NCBI RefSeq assembly: GCF_001044425.1
Contig: NZ_LFML01000060.1
Location: forward strand, 36,588-100,587
Reading direction: 5' to 3'
Origin: Streptomyces roseus
Lineage (GTDB): Bacteria; Actinomycetota; Actinomycetes; Streptomycetales; Streptomycetaceae
DNA: 64,000 nt
Position numbers and translations under genes: made by a program. The notes below the pieces were generated by a model. That model had not been told where the DNA came from and ran no database searches. It saw nothing but the letters and a program-made list of their open reading frames with translations. This document shows, piece by piece, positions 46,807-54,880 of the stretch. Each line of letters begins with the position of its first letter. Position 1 is the stretch's first letter.

Positions 46807-47655
46807 CTACGCGCGGATGCGGGCGTCGGCTTCGGACGGGCCGGCGCCGCCGTCCGCTCCCAGGCCCGCGAGCAGGCGCAGCCCGTCCTCGGCGGGGCTG
46901 CCCGGGGTCGCCGACAGCACCACGAGCTCCATGCCCGACTCGTCCGGCAGGGCGAAGTTCTCGTGGTGCAGTTCCAGTCGCCCGATCAGCGGGTGCCGGT
47001 AGGCCTTGGGGCCATGGGTGCGAGCGCGTACGTCCGCGCGGGCCCAGAGGAGGCGGAAGCGCTCGCTTCCCATCGCCAGTTCGCCGATGAGCGAGGCGAG
47101 GCGGGGGTCGTCGGGGTACTTCCCGGCGGCCAGGCGCAGGTGTCCGACCACGTCGAGCGTGCACCTCTCCCATTCCGCGTAGAGGCCGCGCTCCGCCTCC
47201 TCCAGGAAGAGGTGCCGGGCGGTGTTCAGGCCCGGGATCAGCCGGCCGTAGAGCAGCCCGGCGAGCCGGTTGCCCGCGAGCACGTCCATGCGGTGATCCA
47301 TGATCAGCGCGGGTGCGCCGGCGACCAGGCCGAGGACGCGCAGCAGCTCCGGCCGGACGCGCCCGCCCGGCGCCTTCGCCCGGCGGCGGCACTGCCGGGC
47401 GAGCCGGTCCAGGTGCCCACGTTCGGTCTCGTCGAGGCCGAGGACGCGGGCGAGCGCGTCCAGGACCTGCTCGGAGGGCTGGGTCGCGCGCCCCTGCTCC
47501 AGGCGTACGTAGTAGTCGACGCTGACGCCTGACAGGTGCGCGACCTCTTCGCGGCGCAGCCCCTCGACCCGGCGGCGGCTGTCGACGGGGATGCCGACGG
47601 CCGCCGGATCGACCCGGGACCGCCGTGTCCGCAGGTAGCCCGCAAGATCGTCCAT
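46807..47655 (-). CDS. XRE regulator with MmyB-like ligand domain
   Basis: This 282-residue regulator has an N-terminal XRE helix-turn-helix (about 18-75; GLRREEVAHLSGVSVDYYVRLEQGRATQPSEQV, split) and a C-terminal MmyB-like domain. It closely resembles the regulator at 15864, which suggests paralogy. ATG at 47655 is adjacent to a CCCCA-GTA-TGGGG palindrome. It is divergent from a quinone-reductase gene, in the usual arrangement where the regulator controls a neighbouring redox enzyme. The ligand is unknown. Confidence 0.87.
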   Translation of the reverse strand: MDDLAGYLRTRRSRVDPAAVGIPVDSRRRVEGLRREEVAHLSGVSVDYYVRLEQGRATQPSEQVLDALARVLGLDETERGHLDRLARQCRRRAKAPGGRVRPELLRVLGLVAGAPALIMDHRMDVLAGNRLAGLLYGRLIPGLNTARHLFLEEAERGLYAEWERCTLDVVGHLRLAAGKYPDDPRLASLIGELAMGSERFRLLWARADVRARTHGPKAYRHPLIGRLELHHENFALPDESGMELVVLSATPGSPAEDGLRLLAGLGADGGAGPSEADARIRA

Positions 47656-47657
47656 GT

Positions 47658-47670
47658 CCCCAGTATGGGG
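47658..47670. promoter_or_regulatory. Palindrome at the start of the XRE regulator
   Basis: CCCCA-GTA-TGGGG is a perfect 5-bp inverted repeat with a 3-base spacer, two bases upstream of the regulator's ATG and 120 bases from the divergent quinone-reductase start. It could be the autoregulatory site of the XRE protein, but a 5-bp palindrome is weak evidence. Confidence 0.35.
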
Positions 47671-47793
47671 TCGGCGGCGCCCGCGAAGGTGGCCCTGCCA
47701 GTACCAGGAACTCCCGTCCTACGGCGGGGCCGTCCCTGAACGCGGGGCTCCGCAGGGCCCAGGATCGAAGGCATCCGATCCGAAGGAGTTCCC

Positions 47794-48573
47794 ATGAAGA
47801 CGCTGATCGTCTACGCCCACCCCGAGCCGGACTCGCTCAACGGTTCGCTGAAGGACCTGGCGGTGTCCACGCTGGAGAAGGCCGGGCACGAGGTGCGGGT
47901 GAGCGACTTGTACGCGATGGGCTGGAAGGCGGTCGTGGACGCCCCGGACTACGGCCCCCACGCATCGAGTCCGCTCCAGGTCGCCCGGGACTCGGGCCGG
48001 GCCTTCGACGCCGGGACGCTCACCCCGGACGTCCTCGCCGAGCAGGCGAAGCTGCTGTGGGCCGACACGATCGTCTTCCAGTTCCCGTTGTGGTGGTACA
48101 CGATGCCCGCGATCCTCAAGGGCTGGGTCGACCGGGTCTTCACCTACCGCTTCGCCTACGGCGTCGGCGAGCACAGCGACACGCGGTACGGCGAACGCTT
48201 CGGCGAAGGCACCCTCGCCGGAAGGAGGGCGCTGCTGTCGGTGACCGTCGGCGGCCCCGAACCGCATTACGGCGCCCGCGGGATCAACGGCCCCATCGAC
48301 GACCTGCTGTTCCCGATCCACCACGGCATCCTCTACTACCCGGGCATCGAGGTACTGCCCCCGTTCGTGCTGTACGGTGCGGACCGCTTGACCGGGGCCG
48401 GCTATCCGGACGTCGCCGCAGCCTGGGAACAGCGCCTGCTGACGCTGGAGTCGACCGAGCCGATCGCGTTCCGGCGGCAGAACTTCGGCGACTACGAGAT
48501 CCCCTCGCTGCACCTGAAGCGGGGACTGGAGCCCGCGGGCCGCACGGGCTTCGCGCTGCACGTACGCGGCTGA
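47794..48573 (+). CDS. NAD(P)H dehydrogenase (quinone), flavodoxin-like fold
   Basis: This 259-residue protein belongs to the NQO1/MdaB-type flavodoxin-fold quinone reductases. It starts MKTLIVYAHPEPDSLNGSL, the FMN/FAD-binding front, and has QFPLWWYTMPAILKGWVDRVF (about 96-116), the flavin/quinone pocket, followed by GGPEPHYG. It reduces quinones by two electrons. ATG at 47794 follows an AAGGAG site. Divergent from an XRE regulator that probably controls it. It is about 120 bases from the convergent amidohydrolase gene. Confidence 0.9.
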   Translation: MKTLIVYAHPEPDSLNGSLKDLAVSTLEKAGHEVRVSDLYAMGWKAVVDAPDYGPHASSPLQVARDSGRAFDAGTLTPDVLAEQAKLLWADTIVFQFPLWWYTMPAILKGWVDRVFTYRFAYGVGEHSDTRYGERFGEGTLAGRRALLSVTVGGPEPHYGARGINGPIDDLLFPIHHGILYYPGIEVLPPFVLYGADRLTGAGYPDVAAAWEQRLLTLESTEPIAFRRQNFGDYEIPSLHLKRGLEPAGRTGFALHVRG

Positions 48574-48691
48574 CCCGCGGGACGGGCCCGCCGGGGGCGC
48601 GCCCATCAGGGGCGCGCCCGCCGGGAGCGACGACCGCATGGCACGGTCAGGCCGTCACCGACCGGCGCGGCCTGCGACACCGGACGGGTTC

Positions 48692-49657
48692 TCAGGCGGT
48701 GAGCCGGGCGGCCAGGGCGGGCAGGAGGCGCAGGGCGTTGGTGCGGCCGATCTCGGCGCGCTCGGCATCCGTCCAGCCGTCGAACTCGGCGAAGCCGTTG
48801 GTGTTCTCGGTGGTGTGGGCGGCGGGCATGAAGGGGTAGTCGCTGCCGTAGAGGATGTGGTCCGTGCCCGTGAGGCGGCTCAGGGCGGGGAGCGCGAAGT
48901 CGTTGGCGGACATCGCGATGTCGTAGTGGAGACGGCCGAGGGTCCCGATGACGTCCTTGGGGGCACGGCCCTCGAGGTAGGCGCCGATGGTGGTGCCGTA
49001 GGTGAGGCGGCGGGCCAGGAACGGGAGGGTGCCGCCGGCGTGCGAGAGGATCATCTTCAGGTCGGGCAGGCGGTCGAGGACGCCGTTGAAGAGCAGGCTG
49101 GCCGCGGTGCGGGTCGTCTCGAAGGTGAACTCGTAGAGGGAGACCGGCAGGTCGAAGGTGGCCAGGTCGCGGCTGGGCGGGGCGGCCGGGTGGACGTGGA
49201 CGGCCGCCCCGCGCTCGGCGACCTCCGCGAAGAGGGGCTCGAACTCGGGGTCGCCGAGGTAGCGGTGGCCGTACGAGGTCAGGACGCCGACGCCGTCGAG
49301 GCCGAGCACGTCGAGCGCGTAGCGGAGCTCCTCGCGTGCTGCTGTCACGTCGGGCAGGGGCAGGATCGCGAAGGCGCCGAAGCGGGTGGGGTGCTCGCGG
49401 ACCAGCTCGGCGAAGTACTCGTTGACGCGGCGGGCCAGCTTCGAGGCGTCCGGGCCGTCGAGGAAGGTGACACCGGGGGCGGTGACGGACAGGACCGCGG
49501 CGGCGATGCCGTGGGCGTCCATGACCTCCAGGCTCTGCTCGGGGGTCCACGTCGGGTAGTCCACGCCGGGGATGGCCTTCCGGTCGCCGAGGGCGTCGGC
49601 GTAGAAGGGCGGAATGGCGTGGTGGTGGACGTCGATCAGACCGGTGGGTGCGGACAT
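48692..49657 (-). CDS. Amidohydrolase (amidohydrolase 2/ACMSD-like family)
   Basis: This 321-residue TIM-barrel amidohydrolase has the metal motif DVHHHA (His11 and His13), VHVHPA near residue 155, SHAGGTLPF near residue 205 and YGSDYPF near residue 285, which provide the remaining ligand histidines and aspartate. The group includes ACMSD-type decarboxylases and related hydrolases. The substrate is unknown. ATG at 49657 follows CAGGAGCC. It is a single gene. The stretch 49658-49892 before the NlpC/P60 gene contains no recognisable feature. Confidence 0.87.
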   Translation of the reverse strand: MSAPTGLIDVHHHAIPPFYADALGDRKAIPGVDYPTWTPEQSLEVMDAHGIAAAVLSVTAPGVTFLDGPDASKLARRVNEYFAELVREHPTRFGAFAILPLPDVTAAREELRYALDVLGLDGVGVLTSYGHRYLGDPEFEPLFAEVAERGAAVHVHPAAPPSRDLATFDLPVSLYEFTFETTRTAASLLFNGVLDRLPDLKMILSHAGGTLPFLARRLTYGTTIGAYLEGRAPKDVIGTLGRLHYDIAMSANDFALPALSRLTGTDHILYGSDYPFMPAAHTTENTNGFAEFDGWTDAERAEIGRTNALRLLPALAARLTA

Positions 49658-49892
49658 GCGGAGGCTCCTGGCGTGAGGACGGGTACCGGCGAAGCCTTCG
49701 CCGTTCGCGGGCTTCGCGTGGACCATAAGGCCGCGCGGGGCGGCCGCTCCCGGGGCGGGGCCTTCGCCTGTCAACTCCGCGGCGGCGCGCTCGGAACCGG
49801 CGGCCGCAGGCGACCTCCGCGTACGCTCGGTCAGATCTCGGCGGCCGGCCCGTCGGGGTTCACGGCCCCGTCGCCCTGGACAGGATCGACGC

Positions 49893-51005
49893 ATGTATTC
49901 CGTGAAGACCGTCCTGACGGCCGCCGCCGCGATGCTCCTGGCCCTCGCCACTCCGGCCGCCGCAGTCCCCGCGGCCCCCACCGCCGCCATCCTCCCCTCC
50001 TCGTCCTCCGCCGGCCGCCCCTGCCGGGGTGCCCCGACCTGTTACGTCGATGTGACGGTCGCTCAGGTCTGGGTGAGCCCCGAGCAGGTCCGACCCGTGG
50101 ACGCTCCGGCGACCACCGATCCCGTCGACATCCGGGGCTGGCTGGCCGGCATGTCCCTCGACGAACGGCGTGACGTGGCCGGGGAGACGCAGGCCCTCCA
50201 CGGCACCCGCGTGACCGTCGACCGCACCCTGTGGCAGGGAGGTCTGCTCTGGGACCACGTATGGGTGGACGGGCAGCCCACTCCCAGGGACGAGGCGGGG
50301 CGGGGCGCCTACCCCGGCTGGATTCCCGACCGGCAACTCACCTCGGAGCACCGGCGCGCGCCCGGCGGTACGCACGAGGAGCGCGTTGCCCGCCCCACGG
50401 CCAGGGGTTACGCCACCGCCCAGGCCGCGCGGGCGGGCGGCGAATCCGGGCAGGCGGGCGAGTACTCGTACAACACCGCCTTCCCGGTGAAGTCCGGTCC
50501 GCTGCCCGGAGTCGTCACCGCCTTCTCCCCCAGTGGCGGCCGGCTGTTCTTCCGGGCCGGCGACCTGGCGAGGGTGCCGGCCGCACCGAGCGGCGCGGAC
50601 GTCGTCGCCGCGGCACGCGCCTTCCTCGGGCTGCCGTACCTGTGGTCGGGAACCTCCGGATTCGGCTACGACTGCTCCGGTCTCACCGGCCAGGTGTACT
50701 CCGCCCTCGGCGTGACGATCCCCCGGGACGCCCAGCCGCAGTTCGACGCGGGTGGCGGGCAGGTTCCCGCCGGCTCGGCAGCGGGGGTGCGGATCACCGG
50801 TACGCAGGACCTCAGGCCCGGCGACATCGTCGCCTTCCGCCCCGCCAGCGGCACCGCGGTCACCCACGTCGGCATCTACACGGAGACGAGGAACGGCGAA
50901 CCCATGATGATCAACTCGCCTCGTACCGGGGACCCGGTCCGGGAGGAGCCCATCGGTTCCACCGGGCGCGTCTACGTGGGCGCCACCCGGTTCCTGACCC
51001 GCTGA
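49893..51005 (+). CDS. Secreted NlpC/P60 peptidase
   Basis: This 370-residue protein has a signal peptide (residues 1-24, ending AAA) and a C-terminal NlpC/P60 domain (about 235-345). The catalytic Cys261 (YDCSGLTGQVYS) and His325 (VTHVGIY) are present; the third polar position appears to be Asn341 (MINSP). An N-terminal region with a C-x5-C pair precedes it. NlpC/P60 enzymes cut peptidoglycan stem peptides. ATG at 49893 is the only start with a signal peptide. Neighbours give no specific partner. It is convergent with a short SRPBCC gene. Confidence 0.88.
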   Translation: MYSVKTVLTAAAAMLLALATPAAAVPAAPTAAILPSSSSAGRPCRGAPTCYVDVTVAQVWVSPEQVRPVDAPATTDPVDIRGWLAGMSLDERRDVAGETQALHGTRVTVDRTLWQGGLLWDHVWVDGQPTPRDEAGRGAYPGWIPDRQLTSEHRRAPGGTHEERVARPTARGYATAQAARAGGESGQAGEYSYNTAFPVKSGPLPGVVTAFSPSGGRLFFRAGDLARVPAAPSGADVVAAARAFLGLPYLWSGTSGFGYDCSGLTGQVYSALGVTIPRDAQPQFDAGGGQVPAGSAAGVRITGTQDLRPGDIVAFRPASGTAVTHVGIYTETRNGEPMMINSPRTGDPVREEPIGSTGRVYVGATRFLTR

Positions 51006-51048
51006 CGCGGCGTTCCCGCAGAGCCGGTCGCGATGTGATCACACGTGC

Positions 51049-51064
51049 GACCACACGTGTGGTC
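51049..51064. terminator. Perfect 16-bp palindrome between convergent genes
   Basis: GACCACACGTGTGGTC is fully self-complementary and lies in the 57-base gap between the NlpC/P60 and SRPBCC genes, with a related GTGATCACACGTG copy just before it (51035). It could be a bidirectional terminator or a protein site. There is no T-run. Confidence 0.45.
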
Positions 51065-51317
51065 ACGCGCCGGTTTCCAGGACCTTCTTCAACATCCCCA
51101 GCTCGGCATTGCCACGGATGCGCAGCCTGGCCTGTCCCTGGGGCGTGGTCATCAGCCACCAGCCCTCCTCGGGCGCGGGTTCGATCGCCTGGATGCCGAC
51201 CACGGCCCAGGCGGGCCAGTTGGCGGCGTCGGAGAGGTGGGCGAAGGCTTCGGCGGCCGGCCGGCCAAGGGTGACGGTCTTGGTCACCGACCGGGCGGGG
51301 GTGTCGGAGTTGCTCAT
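51063..51317 (-). CDS. Short SRPBCC-family protein, possibly truncated
   Basis: This 84-residue protein has the start of a SRPBCC (START-like) domain: SVTKTVTLGRPAAEAFAHLSDAANWPAWAVVGIQAIEP, then WWLMTTPQGQARLRIRG. Relatives I know are about 140-150 residues; the remainder is missing, the frame stops after LGMLKKVLETGA, and the convergent NlpC/P60 gene begins to end just beyond. It may be a truncated gene or a natural short form. Its ATG overlaps the MarR stop by 4 bases, so the MarR regulator and it are co-translated. Confidence 0.65.
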   Translation of the reverse strand: MSNSDTPARSVTKTVTLGRPAAEAFAHLSDAANWPAWAVVGIQAIEPAPEEGWWLMTTPQGQARLRIRGNAELGMLKKVLETGA

Positions 51318-51781
51318 GAGGGAACCTTCGGGGTGTCGGGGGAATCCGGGTGGACCTCGTCGACCAGGCGTTTCACCCATTCCTCCAGCTGCTGTCGCCG
51401 GTCGGGGCCGAGGGCGGAGAAGAAGTGGGCGTCGTTGGCGTCCGCGATCTCCGCGAGCCGGGGGACGAGATCACGCCCGGTGGGGGTGAGGGTCAGGCGC
51501 AGGCTGCGACGGGACGCGGGATCCGGTTCGCGCGTCATCAGCCCCTTGGCGACCAGGCGGTCGACCAGGCGCGAGACGGCTCCGGCGTCCACGTTGACGT
51601 ACCGGCCCACCTCCCGGGTGGTCACGGCGTCGCCTCGGTAGACGGTGATCAGGACCGCCCACTGGGCGACCGTCACGTCATGGGAGGCGAGCTGCCGCTC
51701 GAACCGACCGTGCACCTCGTCGGAGAGGCGCCGGATCCAGTAGCCGAGGTGGTCGCGCAGACCGCTGGAAGTTGCTGTCAC
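51314..51781 (-). CDS. MarR-family regulator
   Basis: This 155-residue protein is a typical MarR: helix pair (LGYWIRRLSDEVHGRFERQLASHDVTVAQWAVLITVYRGDAV, split), recognition helix REVGRYVNVDAGAVSRLVDRLVAKGLM, and wing REPDPASRRSLRLTLTPTGRDL. GTG at 51781 follows GGAGGGG. It overlaps the SRPBCC gene downstream and has an AT-rich upstream region with an inverted repeat. It is codirectional with, and upstream of, the SRPBCC gene, which it may control together with itself. Confidence 0.87.
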   Translation of the reverse strand: MTATSSGLRDHLGYWIRRLSDEVHGRFERQLASHDVTVAQWAVLITVYRGDAVTTREVGRYVNVDAGAVSRLVDRLVAKGLMTREPDPASRRSLRLTLTPTGRDLVPRLAEIADANDAHFFSALGPDRRQQLEEWVKRLVDEVHPDSPDTPKVPS

Positions 51782-51790
51782 CCCTCCACC

Positions 51791-51825
51791 ATTGATGACT
51801 AGGCAATCGTTGTCAAAGCATCAAT
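51791..51825 (-). promoter_or_regulatory. AT-rich promoter/operator region of the MarR gene
   Basis: ATTGATG (51791-51797) and CATCAAT (51819-51825) form an inverted repeat of seven perfect pairs around an AT-rich core that contains a TTGACA-like hexamer on the minus strand (51811-51816). It lies directly before the MarR start. This is a plausible -35 region and MarR operator; a -10 is not clear. Confidence 0.45.
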
Positions 51826-51844
51826 CGACGGCTTTGGGCGCCTT

Positions 51845-53122
51845 CTACGCCTGCTCCACCTCACGGTCCTCGGCCACCGCCGCCGACCGGCTTCCCGGCG
51901 TGAGCCGGTTGACGCGGTGTACGTCCGGGACGCAGAGGTTGAGCACGGTCACGAGGACGACCACGCCGGCGCAGGCCAGGAGCGTTCCCTGGCTGCTCCA
52001 CGAGTCGGCCGCGAAGGCGGTGACGAGGTAGCCGAGAGGGATGGCGAGGCGCTCGCCGACGCCGTTGAACGCACTCATGCGGCCCTGCTCCGCGGCGGGC
52101 ACGTGCTGTTGGAAGGCGGTGTTCCAGGCAACGACCGCGATGTCGAGTCCGACGCCCGCCAGCAAGGCGGCCACGAGGACGACGGGCAGGGGCATGCTCC
52201 AGGCCATGGCGGTCAGGGGGAGCGCGAGGGCACCCCCCGTGGCCACCGCGACCGCGAGCAGCCGGTACGCCTTCCAGCGGAGGCACACGAGGGTTCCCGC
52301 CAGCAGCCCGCAGGCGAAGGCCGCCTGGATCAGACCCCAGTCGCGCGCTCCCGCGTACTGCCGCGCGGCCACGAGGGGGCCGAGAAGCTGGAAGCCCGCC
52401 AGCCACGCGGCGACGAGAACCGTGCCGGCGGCCGTGTAGGTCCACAGCCAGGTTCGGGACCAGAATCCCGTCCAGCCCGCCCGCAGATCGGCCAGGATGC
52501 CGCCGGGCGCAGGGGCCGGAGCCTCCAGGCGCAAGCCGAGGAGCAGGGCGGCCGCGATCACGAACGTGCACGCGTCCCAGGCCAGTGCCCACGCCGCGCC
52601 GCTCGCGGCGACGACGAATCCGCCGACGACCGGCCCCAGCACCCTCACCGCGTTGCCCGGGAGCCTGAGCAACGCGTTGGCCTGCTGCAAGTGCTCCTCG
52701 GGAACGATCTGCGCGACGGCGCCCTGCGCGGCCGGCACGATGAACGACGCCGCCGTTCCCGAGACGAAGCCGCACGCCGCGATGGACGTGGTCGTCGCGT
52801 GTCCGGTGGCGACGGTGACGGCCAGCACACCCTGCGCACCGGCGGCCAGCAGGTTGCCGAGGAACAGGAGCAGGCTGCGGGACAGGCGGTCGGCGAAGAG
52901 GCCGCCTACGAGCAGGAACACGATCGTGGGGACGGTGGTCGTGGCGAGGACCAAACCGAGGGATCCGGCTCCGCCGCCCTGCTCGATGACGGAGTACGCC
53001 AGCGCGAGGGGGGCCATCGCGGCCCCTGTCGCCGAGATGAGGGTGGCCGCGGCAAACCGCTGGAAGGCCCCGGTCCGCCACGGTGCGTCGGCGTCCCGCG
53101 ATGGCTCCGCGACGGTCTTCAT
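51845..53122 (-). CDS. MFS transporter
   Basis: This 425-residue protein is a 12-span major facilitator transporter, with the family's first-loop motif GGLFADRLSRS (about 68-78) and a second PEEHLQQANALLRLPGNAVRVLGPVVGGFVV pattern typical of the enterobactin-exporter/drug-efflux branch, given here in part. It probably exports a siderophore or drug. ATG at 53122 follows GGGGGAG. It is codirectional with the MarR gene downstream (63-base gap after its stop), so no operon is forced. The 180 bases before it hold no gene. Confidence 0.87.
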   Translation of the reverse strand: MKTVAEPSRDADAPWRTGAFQRFAAATLISATGAAMAPLALAYSVIEQGGGAGSLGLVLATTTVPTIVFLLVGGLFADRLSRSLLLFLGNLLAAGAQGVLAVTVATGHATTTSIAACGFVSGTAASFIVPAAQGAVAQIVPEEHLQQANALLRLPGNAVRVLGPVVGGFVVAASGAAWALAWDACTFVIAAALLLGLRLEAPAPAPGGILADLRAGWTGFWSRTWLWTYTAAGTVLVAAWLAGFQLLGPLVAARQYAGARDWGLIQAAFACGLLAGTLVCLRWKAYRLLAVAVATGGALALPLTAMAWSMPLPVVLVAALLAGVGLDIAVVAWNTAFQQHVPAAEQGRMSAFNGVGERLAIPLGYLVTAFAADSWSSQGTLLACAGVVVLVTVLNLCVPDVHRVNRLTPGSRSAAVAEDREVEQA

Positions 53123-53302
53123 GATCTCCCCCAGTGCTCGGCGCAGCGAGCACTCTAGTGCAGCGCTCCGACGCGCCGGGCGGGGCGTCATGCACCTCGG
53201 TACGGGAGCGACCGCCCCTGCCGGCCGAGGACTTGGGCCCGATGCGGGTCGACGGGGCGCGGCTGCGCACGGCCCGGAACCACCCGGCCCGGCCGGGCCG
53301 TC

Positions 53303-54202
53303 TCAGGTTGCCGCCCGGTCGCCGACGGGGATGTCCAGCCGGTCGGCCAGGGCGGTGAGGGTCGGGCCCAAGGGGAGCGCGACCCGGGTGAGAGCGTGCT
53401 CGTCGCCGCGGGTGGGGTCGTGGTTGACGATCAGTACGGGCTTTCCGGCGCGGGCCGCCTGCCGGACGAACCGGAGCCCCGACATCACGGTGAGCGAGGA
53501 TCCCAGGACCAGGAGCGAGCGTGCTCCATCGACCATTTCACGGCAGCGCACGACCCGCGCAGGCGGCACGGACTCGCCGAAGAACACCACGTCCGGCTTG
53601 AGGACGCCGGCGCACCGCGCGCACGGCACCACGCGGAAATCGCCGACCTGCGCGTCGGTGAGGTCGGCGTCACCGTCCGGGTTCAGTCCGGCGGCGACGG
53701 GCTCGAATCCGGGATTGGCCTCCGCGAGCCCGCGGGCGACGGCGCGGCGGGAGGCGAAGGTGCCGCAGGAAAGGCAGACGACTCGCTCCAGACTCCCGTG
53801 GAGTTCCACCACGCCTTCGCTGCCTGCGGCCTGGTGCAGCCCGTCCACGTTCTGGGTGATCACACCCGAGAGCAGGCCCCGGCGCTCGAACGCCGCCACG
53901 GCGCGGTGACCGGCATTGGGCCGGGCCCGGCCGAACGTACGCCAGCCGAGGTGGCTGCGCGCCCAGTACCGGCGTCGCGCCCGGTCGCTGCCGGTGAATT
54001 CCTGGTACGTCATGGGGGTGTGCCGACTCAGGCTCCCGCCCTTGCCCCGGTAGTCGGGGATGCCCGACTCGGTGGACAGGCCCGCCCCGCTGAGCACCAG
54101 CACGCCGCCGTCGCGCAGCGCCTCGGCGACCGGCTCCGGATCGGTGGTGCCGGGCCGCAGGCCCACGGGAGGCGTCCAGCTCAGGGTGGGGCGCATGCGC
54201 AT
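53303..54202 (-). CDS. NAD-dependent protein deacetylase (sirtuin)
   Basis: This 299-residue Sir2 protein removes acyl groups from lysine with NAD. Signature elements: GAGLSTESGIPDYRG (about 39-53), TQNVDGLH (116-123), catalytic His135 (VELHGS) and a Zn site of Cys143, Cys146, Cys194 and Cys197. FFGESVPP follows near residue 207. ATG at 54202 is followed by a second ATG two codons on, and both lack a strong ribosome site. No substrate is indicated by neighbours. Confidence 0.92.
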   Translation of the reverse strand: MRMRPTLSWTPPVGLRPGTTDPEPVAEALRDGGVLVLSGAGLSTESGIPDYRGKGGSLSRHTPMTYQEFTGSDRARRRYWARSHLGWRTFGRARPNAGHRAVAAFERRGLLSGVITQNVDGLHQAAGSEGVVELHGSLERVVCLSCGTFASRRAVARGLAEANPGFEPVAAGLNPDGDADLTDAQVGDFRVVPCARCAGVLKPDVVFFGESVPPARVVRCREMVDGARSLLVLGSSLTVMSGLRFVRQAARAGKPVLIVNHDPTRGDEHALTRVALPLGPTLTALADRLDIPVGDRAAT

Positions 54203-54319
54203 ACCCGCAAGCGTACGCAACCGCCGGCGCGTCGGCCCCGGCCCGCGCGCCGGGGCGGTCTGCCGCGGGGCCCCCGAGGCCGCGCCGGGGGTGGGCACGC
54301 GTGGATCCGGAGGGCGCTT

Positions 54320-54688
54320 CTAGTCGGCGTCGTCGTCGTACGTTCCCGCTTCCACCTCCAGGGCGAGTTCCTGGAGCACCTCGATCGAGGTGATGTCCGT
54401 GCGGCCGGCGTCGTGGGCCATGGCGAGGCTGGTGAAGGCCAGGCTGAAGCCCGCGACCATGGTGTGGAGGGCCGGGCCGAGGGCCGACGCGACGAGACGG
54501 GCGACCTGCTGGGGGGAGGCGTCGGCGGGGACGCTGATCGAGGGCAGCATCTCGTTGAGCAGCTGGGTGACGACCCCGGCTTCCGTTTCCGGGGTGTCGT
54601 CGCCCTCCCCGGCCTCGGCTGCCCGGCGGATCTCCTGGGACTCGGTGAGGATGCCGATGACTCGCTTGAGAACCTCTGCGCGTTCCAT
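54320..54688 (-). CDS. Hypothetical protein
   Basis: This 122-residue protein of unknown function is mostly helical. It opens MERAEVLKRVIGILTESQEIRRAAE with acidic low-complexity EAGEGDDTPETEAG, then VVTQLLNEMLPSISVP and a long C-terminal helix (LHTMVAGFSLAFTSLAMAHDAG) ending in an acidic tail (DDDAD). It contains no signal or membrane span of normal strength. I recognise no family. It stands between the sirtuin and the repeat protein, with terminator-like structure after it. Confidence 0.55.
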   Translation of the reverse strand: MERAEVLKRVIGILTESQEIRRAAEAGEGDDTPETEAGVVTQLLNEMLPSISVPADASPQQVARLVASALGPALHTMVAGFSLAFTSLAMAHDAGRTDITSIEVLQELALEVEAGTYDDDAD

Positions 54689-54764
54689 CGTCGGAGCGTA
54701 ACCGGCGCCGGCCGTGGCGGGGGCTGAACCGGGTGACGCCGTCGCGGGACGGGTCCGCGAGAAC

Positions 54765-54798
54765 GCACCGTGCCCTCGGTCGGCCGAGGACAGGGTGC
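54765..54798 (-). terminator. Large hairpin downstream of the repeat-protein gene
   Basis: GCACCGTGCCCTCGG (54765-54779) and CCGAGGACAGGGTGC (54784-54798) pair at 13 of 15 positions around a 4-base loop. It lies about 80 bases beyond the stop of the two-domain secreted-protein gene in the direction of transcription, so it probably ends that transcript. Confidence 0.65.
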
Positions 54799-54880
54799 GC
54801 TCGCGTTCCGGTCGCCAGGTGCCGGGCCCGGGCCGCCGGGGCCCGGTGCCCTGTCCGTGCTGCCGACGCCTTCCGTCAGG

